Below are positions 24,032 through 32,261 of a stretch of DNA of 58,781 nucleotides, in pieces (within the stretch, counting starts at the first letter, position 1; every line of letters starts with the position of its first letter). Source of the stretch: VBDM01 sp035651815 (lineage in GTDB: Bacteria > Pseudomonadota > Gammaproteobacteria > Burkholderiales > SG8-39). Where the stretch lies: positions 1-58,781 of the forward strand of contig DASRFB010000066.1 of NCBI GenBank assembly GCA_035651815.1, in the 5' to 3' direction. Under the pieces are notes generated by a model, which was given only the letters and a program-made list of their open reading frames with translations, was not told the DNA's origin and searched no databases. Position numbers and translations under genes: made by a program.

Positions 24032-24427
24032 TCAGAAGCCTCCCGCCTGGCCGCGCGCGGCGACTTCCTGCGCGTGCGCGCACGTGGCGCGCGCGCCCGA
24101 CATCGCGGGGCTGTCCTGCATCCCGGCGAGCACCTGGAGGTCCTCGGTGCTGCGCGATGCCATGACTTGGAGTTCGCGCGACTGCGACAGCGCCTGGCAG
24201 ACTTCCGGCGTCGTGCCTTCGAGCTGGCTGCGCTGGTACGCGATCGCGAGCGCGACGCGGCTCGCGGAGCCGTAGTCGCCCCAGCCGACGAGCACCGGCA
24301 TCGCGGCCTCGTATTCGTCGAGCAACTGCCACTTCGCGTATTCGGAATCGTTCTGCTGCGACGTCGCCGCGCAACCGAAAACCGCGGCAGCGCCCAGCAC
24401 CGTGACAAACTTGGCAAATTTGTTCAT
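24032..24427 (-). CDS. Small lipoprotein of unknown function
   Basis: This encodes 131 residues. The N-terminus MNKFAKFVTVLGAAAVFGCA is a lipoprotein signal with acylated Cys19. The mature part is helical, with AKWQLLDEYEAAMPVLVGWGDYG and SRVALAIAYQRSQLEG, and two further cysteines. A GGGGGAGCA ribosome site precedes the ATG. It resembles other short Burkholderiales lipoproteins without assigned role. The reverse-strand 27-residue ORF follows it. Confidence 0.6.
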   Translation of the reverse strand: MNKFAKFVTVLGAAAVFGCAATSQQNDSEYAKWQLLDEYEAAMPVLVGWGDYGSASRVALAIAYQRSQLEGTTPEVCQALSQSRELQVMASRSTEDLQVLAGMQDSPAMSGARATCAHAQEVAARGQAGGF

Positions 24428-24561
24428 TGCTCCCCCGCTCCTTGTTAGAAACCGCGACACCCCTGACCGGGAAATGCCGCTCCGGACCCGATTTCCTTCG
24501 CTAAGCCGGGCTCGGGACCTATCGAGCAAGGCAGGTGCCAGCGCCGCGGGCGCGGCGTGAT

Positions 24562-24581
24562 AAATCCCTCGGATCGAGGGA
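24562..24581 (-). terminator. Weak hairpin terminator of the PspC gene
   Basis: TCCCTCG (24565-24571) pairs with CGAGGGA (24575-24581) across a 3-base loop. Read on the reverse strand the stem is followed by TTTA. It lies 8 bases beyond the stop of the tandem-PspC gene. Confidence 0.4.
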
Positions 24582-24588
24582 CAAAAGG

Positions 24589-24993
24589 TCAACCGGGGGC
24601 GGGAGCGGCCGGGGCGCGGGGAGCGAGCAGCCAGAGCAGGACGTAGAGGAGCACGCCGAAGCCGCCCGCGAGCGCGAGCAGCACGAAGGCGACGCGCGCG
24701 AACACCGGATCGATGTCGAGCCATTCGCCCAGGCCGCCGCACACGCCGGCGATCTTGCGGTCGGCGCTCGAGAGGTGCAGGCGCTTCGGAGAAGGCGCAG
24801 CGGACGGCCGCCCCGGCGCTTCCGGGACCAGGATCCACATGACCAGGTAGGCGAGCATCCCGACGCCGCCGAAGAAAAACGAGACGACGAACGCGAGGCG
24901 GAACAGCACCGGATCGAGATCGAAGTACTCGCCCAGGCCGGTGCAGACACCGGCGATCTTTTTCGATTCGGCGATGCGGTGGAGCTTCTTCAT
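24589..24993 (-). CDS. Tandem PspC-domain membrane protein
   Basis: This encodes 134 residues made of two PspC domains in tandem. The first has SKKIAGVCTGLGEYFDLDPV followed by a membrane helix (VGMLAYLVMWILVPEAP). The second has DRKIAGVCGGLGEWLDIDPV followed by FGVLLYVLLWLLAPRAP. PspC proteins sense envelope stress and regulate the phage-shock response with PspA/PspB; stand-alone tandem forms are less studied. No other psp gene is nearby. The gene starts 4 bases after the double-VOC gene ends, so it may be cotranscribed with it. Confidence 0.85.
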   Translation of the reverse strand: MKKLHRIAESKKIAGVCTGLGEYFDLDPVLFRLAFVVSFFFGGVGMLAYLVMWILVPEAPGRPSAAPSPKRLHLSSADRKIAGVCGGLGEWLDIDPVFARVAFVLLALAGGFGVLLYVLLWLLAPRAPAAPAPG

Positions 24994-24997
24994 CCGC

Positions 24998-26242
24998 TCA
25001 GCCCAGCGGCCCCATGTAGACCTCGCCGAGGAAGGTGTCGCTGCGGCCCTCCACCGTCTCGGGCCAGCTTGCGTTGTCGATCTTCGGCCGCTGCGACGCG
25101 GGGCGCGGCTTGCCGTCCCAGCCGACCTGCTCCATATAGTAGTGGAGCTGGAAGGCGAACCCGTCCGGGTCGACGGCGAAAGCGCAGTAGTCGATGCCGG
25201 GGAAGAGCTCGGGCGGCAGATATTTGATCGTCACGCCGTTCTGCTCGAGGAACGCGACCGCGTCCTTCAGCTGCCGGTAGCTGCCGAGCCTGAGCCCGAA
25301 AGACATGAGCGTGGTGTCGGACCTCAGGCCCAGCTCCTCGCGGAGCGCCACCGGGTACAGCGCCATCGTGTGGTGCTCGGTGTTCGCGCGCAGGAAGTAG
25401 CACCGGTGGCCCTTGTACTTCACTTCCTCGGTCAGCGACAGCCCGAGGTCGTCGCGGTAGAACGAGACCATGGCATCCATGTCCTGCGCGAACAGCCGCA
25501 CCGGTCCGATCTTCTCGATCTTGAACGGCCGCGCGAGCAGGATGCCGCCGACGTCGTGCTTCTCCTCGCGCCCGAGATCCGCGGCGCGCGTGCCCTTCTC
25601 GATCGGGATGCCGTCCCGCGTCGCCTGCATCACTTCCGCGTACTCGGACTTGTGCGGCAGCTGCGGCGGCTTGGCGTAGCGCACGCCGTACATGTCGCGC
25701 GGCTTCGAGTAGCCGTCCCAGCCGATCTGCTCGATGCCGTAGTACAGCTCGTTGGTATGGCCGTCCGGGTCGGGCGGATAGAAGTGCCAGTTGGATCCGG
25801 GGAGATCGCGTCCGGCGCGGTGGATCGGCTTGCCGCGCCGCGTGAACCAGTCGAACGCGTCGGACACTTCCTGCAGCGACCCGGTCTGCCAGGTGATCTG
25901 GTTCACCGTGCCGCTCGGCGTGCGCGCGGTCGGACGGAACGACTCGAGCGTGCGCTTCGGAAAGAACACGAACGAGTGATGGTCGGTGCCGTGGCGCGCG
26001 AAATAGCCGACCGTCGGCCCGGTCCTGCCCTTCTGGTCCTCGGGCACGCGCTCGCCGAAGTCGATCGGATCGGCGACGCGGAAGCCGAGCAGCCGGCAAT
26101 AGAAGTCCTTGCTGCGCTCGGGATCGGCGACGTTGACGCCGAAGTGCCCGAGGCGGCGGATGCGGAACGGCCGGGGCATGCGCACGCCGCCGACGACGTG
26201 CTCTTCCGCCTGCGTGGTGGGAATCCGTTCGGGCTTGTTCAT
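24998..26242 (-). CDS. Large double-VOC protein, extradiol-dioxygenase-like
   Basis: This encodes 414 residues, start with GAGGAGCTCCCG. Two VOC domains are visible, about 28-200 and 240-385, separated by a linker. The first has a complete metal triad: His in LGHFGVNV, His in TDHHSFVFF and Glu in HTNELYYGI. In the second domain the first His is replaced (IGPVRLFAQ) and the last acidic ligand reads AFQLHYY, so it looks non-catalytic. Each domain ends with a YYxxQIGWDG or YYMEQVGWDG signature. Ring-cleavage or isomerase activity on an aromatic substrate is plausible. It is larger than BphC-type enzymes and carries its likely active site in the N-terminal domain. Confidence 0.72.
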   Translation of the reverse strand: MNKPERIPTTQAEEHVVGGVRMPRPFRIRRLGHFGVNVADPERSKDFYCRLLGFRVADPIDFGERVPEDQKGRTGPTVGYFARHGTDHHSFVFFPKRTLESFRPTARTPSGTVNQITWQTGSLQEVSDAFDWFTRRGKPIHRAGRDLPGSNWHFYPPDPDGHTNELYYGIEQIGWDGYSKPRDMYGVRYAKPPQLPHKSEYAEVMQATRDGIPIEKGTRAADLGREEKHDVGGILLARPFKIEKIGPVRLFAQDMDAMVSFYRDDLGLSLTEEVKYKGHRCYFLRANTEHHTMALYPVALREELGLRSDTTLMSFGLRLGSYRQLKDAVAFLEQNGVTIKYLPPELFPGIDYCAFAVDPDGFAFQLHYYMEQVGWDGKPRPASQRPKIDNASWPETVEGRSDTFLGEVYMGPLG

Positions 26243-26321
26243 CGGGAGCTCCTCGCGCCGCGGCAGCGGCAGGACGCCCCCGATTTTACGCCGACCTTTG
26301 CGGCCCCGGCTGCGGCGAAAA

Positions 26322-26346
26322 AAAGCCCGGCTCGAGGCCGGGCTTT
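26322..26346 (-). terminator. Rho-independent terminator of the MHYT gene
   Basis: AAAGCCCGGC (26322-26331) pairs with GCCGGGCTTT (26337-26346) across a 5-base loop. On the reverse strand the stem is followed by a run of seven T. It starts 22 bases after the stop of the MHYT gene and separates it from the double-VOC gene. Confidence 0.87.
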
Positions 26347-26367
26347 CTCCGATGCCGGAGATCCTGG

Positions 26368-27105
26368 TTACGCGATCTCTTCCGACATCTGCTGCTGCAC
26401 GCGCCACGCGTTGAACACGAGGAGCAGCAGCATCAGCACCGCGGTGATGGCGAAGATCGTGTACGCCATCGCCGAAGGGGGCAGGTACACGCCCGTCCCG
26501 CCCGCCTGGGCCGTGTGCTCGAGGCGCACGGCGTACATCCCGGTGTAGTGCATGCCGCACACGGCGACGCCCATCACCAGCGCGCTTCCGAAGCGCTGCA
26601 GGTTGCCGCGCAGGTTGAACGCCAGCCAGAACGCCACGGTCGCGGCCGCGACCGCGATCACCAGCGACAGGTTGAACAGGTTCGGGTCGTAGTTGATCGT
26701 CGCCGGCATGATCATCGCCGCCATGCCCGTGTAGTGCATGACCGCGACGCCGAGACCGGTGAAGATCCCCGCGAGCACCAGCTTGACGACGCTCCCCTGG
26801 CCGCGGCCGACCATGTACAGGCCGACGCCGGGCGCCACGATCGCGAGCAGCAGCGACGTGAACGTCAGCGTGGCGTCGTACGCCACCGGCACGCCCATGT
26901 CGGCCGCGTTCATGCCGATGAAGTGCATCGACCAGATCGCGCCGCCGCCGAGCGCGGTCGCCGCGCCGAGCGTCCAGCCGATCGCCGAAACCCGGTCCTG
27001 CGCCTGCGGAATCGCGACGGCGAGCCGCAGCGCGGTGTAGGACCCGAGCACCGAGATCACGTACGACAATGCCACGAGCAACGGTTGATAATGAATTTCG
27101 CCCAT
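26368..27105 (-). CDS. Stand-alone MHYT-domain membrane sensor
   Basis: This encodes 245 residues with about seven membrane helices. The MHYT motif appears three times, as MHFIGM, MHYTGM and MHYTGM, at the membrane surface of successive helices. MHYT domains are proposed to bind copper and sense oxygen, CO or NO, and are normally fused to GGDEF/EAL or kinase modules. Here nothing follows, so an output partner must be separate. The ribosome site is GGAGGAAGCAAA, and a strong terminator makes it a single-gene unit. Confidence 0.88.
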   Translation of the reverse strand: MGEIHYQPLLVALSYVISVLGSYTALRLAVAIPQAQDRVSAIGWTLGAATALGGGAIWSMHFIGMNAADMGVPVAYDATLTFTSLLLAIVAPGVGLYMVGRGQGSVVKLVLAGIFTGLGVAVMHYTGMAAMIMPATINYDPNLFNLSLVIAVAAATVAFWLAFNLRGNLQRFGSALVMGVAVCGMHYTGMYAVRLEHTAQAGGTGVYLPPSAMAYTIFAITAVLMLLLLVFNAWRVQQQMSEEIA

Positions 27106-27148
27106 TTTGCTTCCTCCCTTCTGGATTGATCCGAAAACCGCCCTGCCG

Positions 27149-27856
27149 TCACGCGGAATACTTCACCGCGAAGGCAGCGTGCGGACCTCCCTGCGCCTTG
27201 CAACTCGTCTTCTGCACGTGGGATCCGGCGGTGCCGGGACCCGCGTCCAGGAAGCCCTGCATGAAACCGGTCACGAACTGGCAGCAGCAGCGAAGCCGGT
27301 CGCCGCTGCAGAACGGGCTGTCCTTCACCACCACCTCGTGGTCGCTCGCCTCGACCTCGCACATCTTCTCGAGCGCCGGGACCAGCGTGCGCCGCAGCGC
27401 GACCGGCATCTTGAGCGGCGCGCCCAGCGACCATTCCTTCTTGAAGTGGTACGAGCCGAGCTTCATGCCGGCGGCGAACAGCTCCTCGTCGCGCACGCCG
27501 AAGTCGAAGCCCTCGGCGTACTTCTCCACGAGCTCCGCGATCTTCGGGAAGCTCGCCGCCATCTCCTTGAGCGCGGTGGCGTCGGGCTTCCGCTGCTTCT
27601 TCTGGGCCTCGGCCGCGTCGCTGCCCTCGGCCGCGACGCCGACGATGGCGTAGTCCGGGCTGAGCTCGCGGATCTCGGCCGACAGCGCCTCGCGGTCGAT
27701 GCGCGCGGCGTCGATGCTGATGGCCAGCAGCTTGCCGCTCGCCGACTCGCTCACATGGTGCCCGCGCACGCCGTAGCCCTTGCGCGCAAAGAAGCCGTAA
27801 AGCCGCGCCAGAGCGCCGGTCTTGTCCGCGCCGCTGATGGTAATCACAGTGGCCAT
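27149..27856 (-). CDS. ACT-domain protein with C-terminal V4R-like cysteine domain
   Basis: This encodes 235 residues from an ATG preceded by GGGGAGGGGTT. Residues 1 to about 75 form an ACT-like ligand-binding domain (ATVITISGADKTGALARLYG). The rest resembles a 4-vinyl-reductase (V4R) domain: a long helical start, MCEVEASDHEVVVKDSPFC, CCCQFVTGFMQGF and a final TSCKAQGGPHAAFAVKY strand. V4R domains bind small hydrophobic or aromatic ligands or tetrapyrrole intermediates, and ACT domains bind amino acids, so this is probably a small-molecule sensor. Cysteines are plentiful in the V4R part, but the usual last cysteine is absent (AAF). Confidence 0.6.
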   Translation of the reverse strand: MATVITISGADKTGALARLYGFFARKGYGVRGHHVSESASGKLLAISIDAARIDREALSAEIRELSPDYAIVGVAAEGSDAAEAQKKQRKPDATALKEMAASFPKIAELVEKYAEGFDFGVRDEELFAAGMKLGSYHFKKEWSLGAPLKMPVALRRTLVPALEKMCEVEASDHEVVVKDSPFCSGDRLRCCCQFVTGFMQGFLDAGPGTAGSHVQKTSCKAQGGPHAAFAVKYSA

Positions 27857-28044
27857 AACCCCTCCCCTACATCCATGTCGGTAGCCTCCTGACATTTCAG
27901 CAACTTGCATGCCGAAACGGAAGTGTCATACCACACCCCGCGAGCGTGAAATTTGCCCGGCGTTTGTGAGCTTCCGAAGGCGCCGCCGGGCTCGGCCGCG
28001 TCGTTTCGGCAACAGTGCGTCACCTCCTCGACTGCTCCGGCGCC

Positions 28045-28073
28045 TTGACAAGGGTCGGACCCCGATTTGAAAA
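28045..28073 (+). promoter_or_regulatory. Promoter of the 2-hydroxyacid dehydrogenase operon
   Basis: A perfect -35 TTGACA lies at 28045-28050. It is followed after 16-17 bases by an AT-rich TTGAAAA element (28067-28073) acting as -10. Transcription would start near 28080, which supports the downstream ATG at 28109 as the operon's first start codon. The 250-base gap upstream holds no gene. Confidence 0.55.
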
Positions 28074-28108
28074 TGAACGTGTTCGGGAATTCCCGGCCGG
28101 CCCACTCG

Positions 28109-29062
28109 ATGGCGAACGTCCTGCTCGTCCTGACCCTCCCGGAGCCGGTGCGCAGGCAGTACTTCGAGCGCCTGCGCGAGGCCTTCCCCCAGGTCCGGGT
28201 CGACATGGTGGACCACCACAGCAAGGTCGATCCCTACATCGGCGCCGCCGACGTGCTGATCACCTTCGGCGTGCAGGTCGCGCCGCACGTCTTCGACAAG
28301 GCGAAGCGCCTGAAGTGGGTGCAGGCGCTCGGCACGGGCGTCGACGGCATCGTCGACCAGCCCGCGCTCGGGAAGGACGTCGTGGTCACCAACATGCACG
28401 GCGTGCACGGCGGCCCGGTGTCGGAGGCGGCGCTCGCGGCGATGCTCGCGCTCGCGCGCGACCTGCCGCGCTCGATGCGGCTGCAGCGCGCCCACCGCTG
28501 GGAGCGCTTCCCCGCGAGCCTGCTCAAGGACAGGACGGTCGGCATCTTCGGCGTCGGCGCGATCGCGCTCGAGCTCGCGCCGAAGTGCAAGGCGTTCGGC
28601 ATGCGCGTGGTGGGAATCACCTCGCACCGGCGCGAAGCGCCCGGCTTCGACGCCATGGTCGAGCGCGACGCGCTCGAGCGCGCGGTGAGCGACCTCGATT
28701 TCCTCGTGCTGCTCACGCCGTACTCGGAGGCCACGCGCAATATCGTGAACGCGCGTATCTTCGCCGCCATGAAGCCCGGCGCCTGCCTCGTCAACCTCGC
28801 GCGCGGCGGCATCGTCGACGAGGCGGCGCTGGTCGATGCGCTCCGGGCGAAGAAGCTCGCCGCGGCGGCGCTCGACGTCTTCGCGGAAGAGCCGCTGCCC
28901 GCGGACTCGCCGCTGTGGGACATGGACAACGTCCTCGTCACCCAGCACCAGGGCGGGTTCTTCGACGCCTATCCGCGCTACGCGCTGCCCGTGGTCGAGG
29001 AGAACATGCGCCGGTGGCTCGCGGGCGACGTCGCCGGCATGGTCAACGTCGTGAGGCACTGA
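28109..29062 (+). CDS. D-2-hydroxyacid dehydrogenase
   Basis: This encodes 317 residues. The NAD-binding Rossmann segment is TVGIFGVGAIALELAPKCKA; the third glycine of GxGxxG is alanine here. The catalytic Arg (NLARGGIVDE), Glu (FAEEPLP) and His (VTQHQGG) are all present. It reduces a 2-keto acid or oxidises a D-2-hydroxy acid in the cytoplasm. The ATG at 28109 was chosen because the promoter-like element ends just upstream and it gives MANVLLVLT. It overlaps the next gene by one base (TGATG), so the operon is tightly coupled. Confidence 0.85.
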   Translation: MANVLLVLTLPEPVRRQYFERLREAFPQVRVDMVDHHSKVDPYIGAADVLITFGVQVAPHVFDKAKRLKWVQALGTGVDGIVDQPALGKDVVVTNMHGVHGGPVSEAALAAMLALARDLPRSMRLQRAHRWERFPASLLKDRTVGIFGVGAIALELAPKCKAFGMRVVGITSHRREAPGFDAMVERDALERAVSDLDFLVLLTPYSEATRNIVNARIFAAMKPGACLVNLARGGIVDEAALVDALRAKKLAAAALDVFAEEPLPADSPLWDMDNVLVTQHQGGFFDAYPRYALPVVEENMRRWLAGDVAGMVNVVRH

Positions 29063-30255
29063 TGGCGAACGAGCGGCTGAACAGTCCAATCTCGACGCGC
29101 GAGCTCGAGCGCCGCTGGGCCGCGGTGCGCGCCGCCATGGCCGAGCACCGCATCGACGCGCTCGTCATGCAGGCGAGCAACGACTGGATGGGCGGCTACG
29201 TCAAGTGGTTCACCGACGTGCCGGCGACGAACGGGTATCCGGCGACCGTGGTCTTCCCGCGCGACGAGCGCATGACCGTGATCGGCCAGGGACCGATGGG
29301 CCTGGAGCGCGAGCTGCCCCCCGAGGGCGACGGCGTGCGGCGCGGCGTCGCGCGCTTCGTCGGCTCGCCCGCGTACGCCTCGTGCCCGTACACCGCGGAG
29401 TACGACGCGAGGCTCGCCGAGAAGGCGCTCGCGAAGTACGCCGCCGGAACGATCGGCCTCGTCGGGCGCGGCGCGATGTCGTTCGCGTTCGGCGACTATC
29501 TGCGGCGGACATTCACCCGCGCCGGATTCGTCGACGCCTCGGAGCTCGTCGACGCGGTCAAGGCGGTCAAGAGCGAGGAGGAGCTCGAGCTCATCCGCCG
29601 CACCGCCGCGATGCAGGACGCGTGCATGGAGGCGGCGTTCCGCCACATCCATGCCGGCATGCGCGACATCGAGGTCGCCGCGATCGCGGAGCAGATCGGC
29701 CACAAGTTCGGCAGCGAGCAGGGGCTGTTCCTCGCGTCGTCGGCGCCGGTCGGCGTGTCTGCGCCGTTCGCGAACCGCTACCAGCAGAACCGCGTGCTGC
29801 GCGAAGGCGACCAGTTCACGCTGCTGATCGAGAACAACGGTCCGGGCGGCTTCTACACCGAGCTCGGGCGCACCTGCGTGCTCGGCAAGGCGTCGCAGGA
29901 GATGAAGGACGAGCTCGCCTTCGTGCTCGAGGCGCAGAAGTTCACGCTCTCGCTCATGCGCCCGGGCGCGAAGTGCAGCGACATCTTTGCCGAGTACAAC
30001 GCGTTCATGAAGCGCAACAAGCGGCCCGAGGAGCGGCGCCTGCATTCTCACGGCCAGGGCTACGACATGGTCGAGCGTCCGCTCGTGCGGCACGACGAGA
30101 CCATGACGATCGCCAAGGGCATGAACATGGTGTGCCACCCGACCTACGTCACCGAGCGCACCTTCAGCTGGTGCTGCGACAATTGGCTGATCGGCGACAC
30201 GGGCCCGGCGGAGAAGCTGCACCGCTTTCCGCAGCAGATCGTCGAGCTGGGATGA
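29062..30255 (+). CDS. M24 (creatinase/aminopeptidase-fold) protein with altered metal site
   Basis: This encodes 397 residues. An N-terminal creatinase-like domain (about 1-165) is followed by the pita-bread M24 domain. Active enzymes need two Asp, one His and two Glu as metal ligands. Here the first Asp region reads LLIENNGPGGFYTELGRT (no Asp pair), the His loop reads HSHGQGYD, and the usual VEPG(I/L)Y reads CHPTYVTE. The site therefore looks unable to bind the usual two metals, as in creatinase. Creatinase-type hydrolysis, a DddP-like lyase or a non-catalytic role are all possible. It sits in a catabolic operon, so a small-molecule substrate is more likely than peptides. Confidence 0.72.
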   Translation: MANERLNSPISTRELERRWAAVRAAMAEHRIDALVMQASNDWMGGYVKWFTDVPATNGYPATVVFPRDERMTVIGQGPMGLERELPPEGDGVRRGVARFVGSPAYASCPYTAEYDARLAEKALAKYAAGTIGLVGRGAMSFAFGDYLRRTFTRAGFVDASELVDAVKAVKSEEELELIRRTAAMQDACMEAAFRHIHAGMRDIEVAAIAEQIGHKFGSEQGLFLASSAPVGVSAPFANRYQQNRVLREGDQFTLLIENNGPGGFYTELGRTCVLGKASQEMKDELAFVLEAQKFTLSLMRPGAKCSDIFAEYNAFMKRNKRPEERRLHSHGQGYDMVERPLVRHDETMTIAKGMNMVCHPTYVTERTFSWCCDNWLIGDTGPAEKLHRFPQQIVELG

Positions 30256-30268
30256 CGAGGAGGACGAT

Positions 30269-31240
30269 ATGAACAAGAACGTGCTCCGCGCGCTCCTCGT
30301 TGCGCTCTCCGCCGCCGCCGCGGCGTGCGCCCATGCGCAGGCATGGCCGAGTCGTCCGGTGAAGGTCATCGTCTCGCAGGCCGCGGGCGGCGCGCCCGAC
30401 ACGATCTGCCGCCTCGTCACCGACCGCCTCGGGAAGGCGCTCGGGCAGCAGTTCGTGGTCGACAACCGTCCCGGCAGCGGCAACATCGTCGGGGCGCAGG
30501 CCGCGGCACGCTCGGCGCCCGACGGCTACACGCTGTTCTTCGCGACCGCGGCGGCGCTCGTCACCAACCCGTATACCTTCAAGTCCCTGCCGTACGACCC
30601 GGTCAAGGACTTCGCGCCCGTCGCGATGATCGCCAAGGGCCCTTTCTTCGTGCTCGCGCACCCGAGCGTGCCGGCGAAGACGCTCTCCGAGCTCGTCGCG
30701 TACGACAAGGCCAAGCCCGGCCAGCTCGCGTTCGCGACCGACGGTCCGCGCAACTTCTCGGGCATGGTCGCCGCGTGGCTGAACAAGCTGATGGGCGCGC
30801 AGATCCTCACCGTGCCCTATGCGAACATGCCCCAGGGCGTGCAGGACACGCTCGCGGGGCGCACGCAGCTCGTCGTGCTGGCCGTGCCCGCCGCCGCGCC
30901 GTTCATCAGGCGCGGAGACCTGCGGCCGATCGCCCAGACCTTCGCGCGGCCCATCCCCGGGTACGAGGACGTCCCGCCGATCGCGCAGACCTTTCCGGGC
31001 TTCGAGTTCATCGGCTGGTTCGCGTTCGTCGCACCGGGCGGCACGCCCGCGGGTATCGTGCGCGCGATGAACCGCGAGATCGACAAGGTGCTGCAGGATC
31101 CGGGGGTCCGCCAGCGCCTGGCGACGCTCGGCTTCTACACCGAGGGCGGCGATACGCCCGAGGGCACCGGCCGCTTCATCCGGAGCGAGCTCGCGAAGTG
31201 GGGCCGCATCGTGAAGGAAATCGGGATCCAGCCGGAGTGA
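30269..31240 (+). CDS. TctC/Bug family substrate-binding protein
   Basis: This encodes 323 residues with a signal peptide (to AHAQA). The family hallmarks follow: WPSRPVKVIVSQAAGG, DNRPGSGNIVGA, APDGYTLFF and PYDPVKDFAPV. It binds a carboxylate in the periplasm for tripartite tricarboxylate (TctAB) uptake or signalling. No tctA or tctB is in the window, as is usual for the many Bug proteins of Burkholderiales. It is followed 5 bases later by a second TctC gene; the two differ substantially in sequence. Confidence 0.88.
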   Translation: MNKNVLRALLVALSAAAAACAHAQAWPSRPVKVIVSQAAGGAPDTICRLVTDRLGKALGQQFVVDNRPGSGNIVGAQAAARSAPDGYTLFFATAAALVTNPYTFKSLPYDPVKDFAPVAMIAKGPFFVLAHPSVPAKTLSELVAYDKAKPGQLAFATDGPRNFSGMVAAWLNKLMGAQILTVPYANMPQGVQDTLAGRTQLVVLAVPAAAPFIRRGDLRPIAQTFARPIPGYEDVPPIAQTFPGFEFIGWFAFVAPGGTPAGIVRAMNREIDKVLQDPGVRQRLATLGFYTEGGDTPEGTGRFIRSELAKWGRIVKEIGIQPE

Positions 31241-31245
31241 CCCCC

Positions 31246-32247
31246 ATGAGCCGATCCGCCCTCCTGATGCTCGGCCTTGCCGCCACGATCGCGACGGGCG
31301 TGCGCGCGCAGTCCGATTCGCCCGGCTCGCGGCAGGCCTATCCGGCGAAGCCGGTGCACCTCATCGTGCCCTATCCGGCGGGCGGCGTCGTCGACGGGCT
31401 GATGCGCGGCATCGCGCAGCCGGTCTCGGAGACGCTCGGACAGCCCGTGATCGTCGACAACCGGCCCGGCGCGAACACCATCATCGCGCTCGAGGCCTGC
31501 GCGAGGGCCGCGCCCGACGGGTACACGATCTGCAGCTCCTCGAGCGACGGCATGTCGTTCAATCCCTGGCTGTACTCGAAGCTGCCGTACGACCCCGAGC
31601 GCGATTTCGCGCCGATCACGCAGCTCGTGTGGGTGAACGGCGTCATCGTCGCGGGCGCCAAGGTCCCGTACGGCACCGTCGCCGACATGGTCGCGTACGC
31701 GCGCGCCAATCCGGGCAAGGTCAACTTCGCCTCCTTCGGCATCGGCAGCACGCCGCATTTCTTCCTCGAATGGTTCCGCAAGCAGGGCAACGTCGACATC
31801 GTGCACGTGCCCTACAAGGGCTCGGCGCAGATCATCCCGGCGCTGCTCTCGGGCGAGGCCGACGCGACCTTCATCGCCATGGGGATCGTGCTGCCGATGA
31901 TCGCCTCGGGCCGCATGAAGGCGCTCGCGGTCACCGGCGCCGAGCGCTCGCCTTACCTGCCCGAGGTGTCGACGCTCGCCGAGCAGAAGATGGATCCGAA
32001 GATCCAGAACTGGTTCGGCGTGTTCGCGCCCGCGCGCACGCCGGTCGTGATCGTCGAGCGGCTGAACGCGGAGCTCGTGCGCGCGCTCGGCAACCCGAAG
32101 TTCCGCGAGTTCCTGCGGGCGCAGGCCTTCGACGCGGTCGGCAGCAATCCGCGCGAGTTCGCGCGGTTCCTGCGCGCCGACCGGACCAACGCGCGCGCGG
32201 TGATCGCGCGCACCGGCATCAGGCTGGAGGACGCCGGGACGCGCTGA
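31246..32247 (+). CDS. TctC/Bug family substrate-binding protein
   Basis: This encodes 333 residues with a signal peptide (MSRSALLMLGLAATIATGVRAQ) and the family motifs YPAKPVHLIVPYPAGGVVDG, DNRPGANTIIALEAC, AAPDGYTICSS, LPYDPERDFAPI and VPYKGSAQIIPALLSGEAD. It likely captures a carboxylated aromatic or organic acid in the periplasm. The gene follows another TctC directly and precedes a cupin gene by 14 bases. Two adjacent paralogues in one operon suggest two ligands or a receptor plus accessory. Confidence 0.88.
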   Translation: MSRSALLMLGLAATIATGVRAQSDSPGSRQAYPAKPVHLIVPYPAGGVVDGLMRGIAQPVSETLGQPVIVDNRPGANTIIALEACARAAPDGYTICSSSSDGMSFNPWLYSKLPYDPERDFAPITQLVWVNGVIVAGAKVPYGTVADMVAYARANPGKVNFASFGIGSTPHFFLEWFRKQGNVDIVHVPYKGSAQIIPALLSGEADATFIAMGIVLPMIASGRMKALAVTGAERSPYLPEVSTLAEQKMDPKIQNWFGVFAPARTPVVIVERLNAELVRALGNPKFREFLRAQAFDAVGSNPREFARFLRADRTNARAVIARTGIRLEDAGTR

Positions 32248-32261
32248 GTCCCGGCGGCGCG

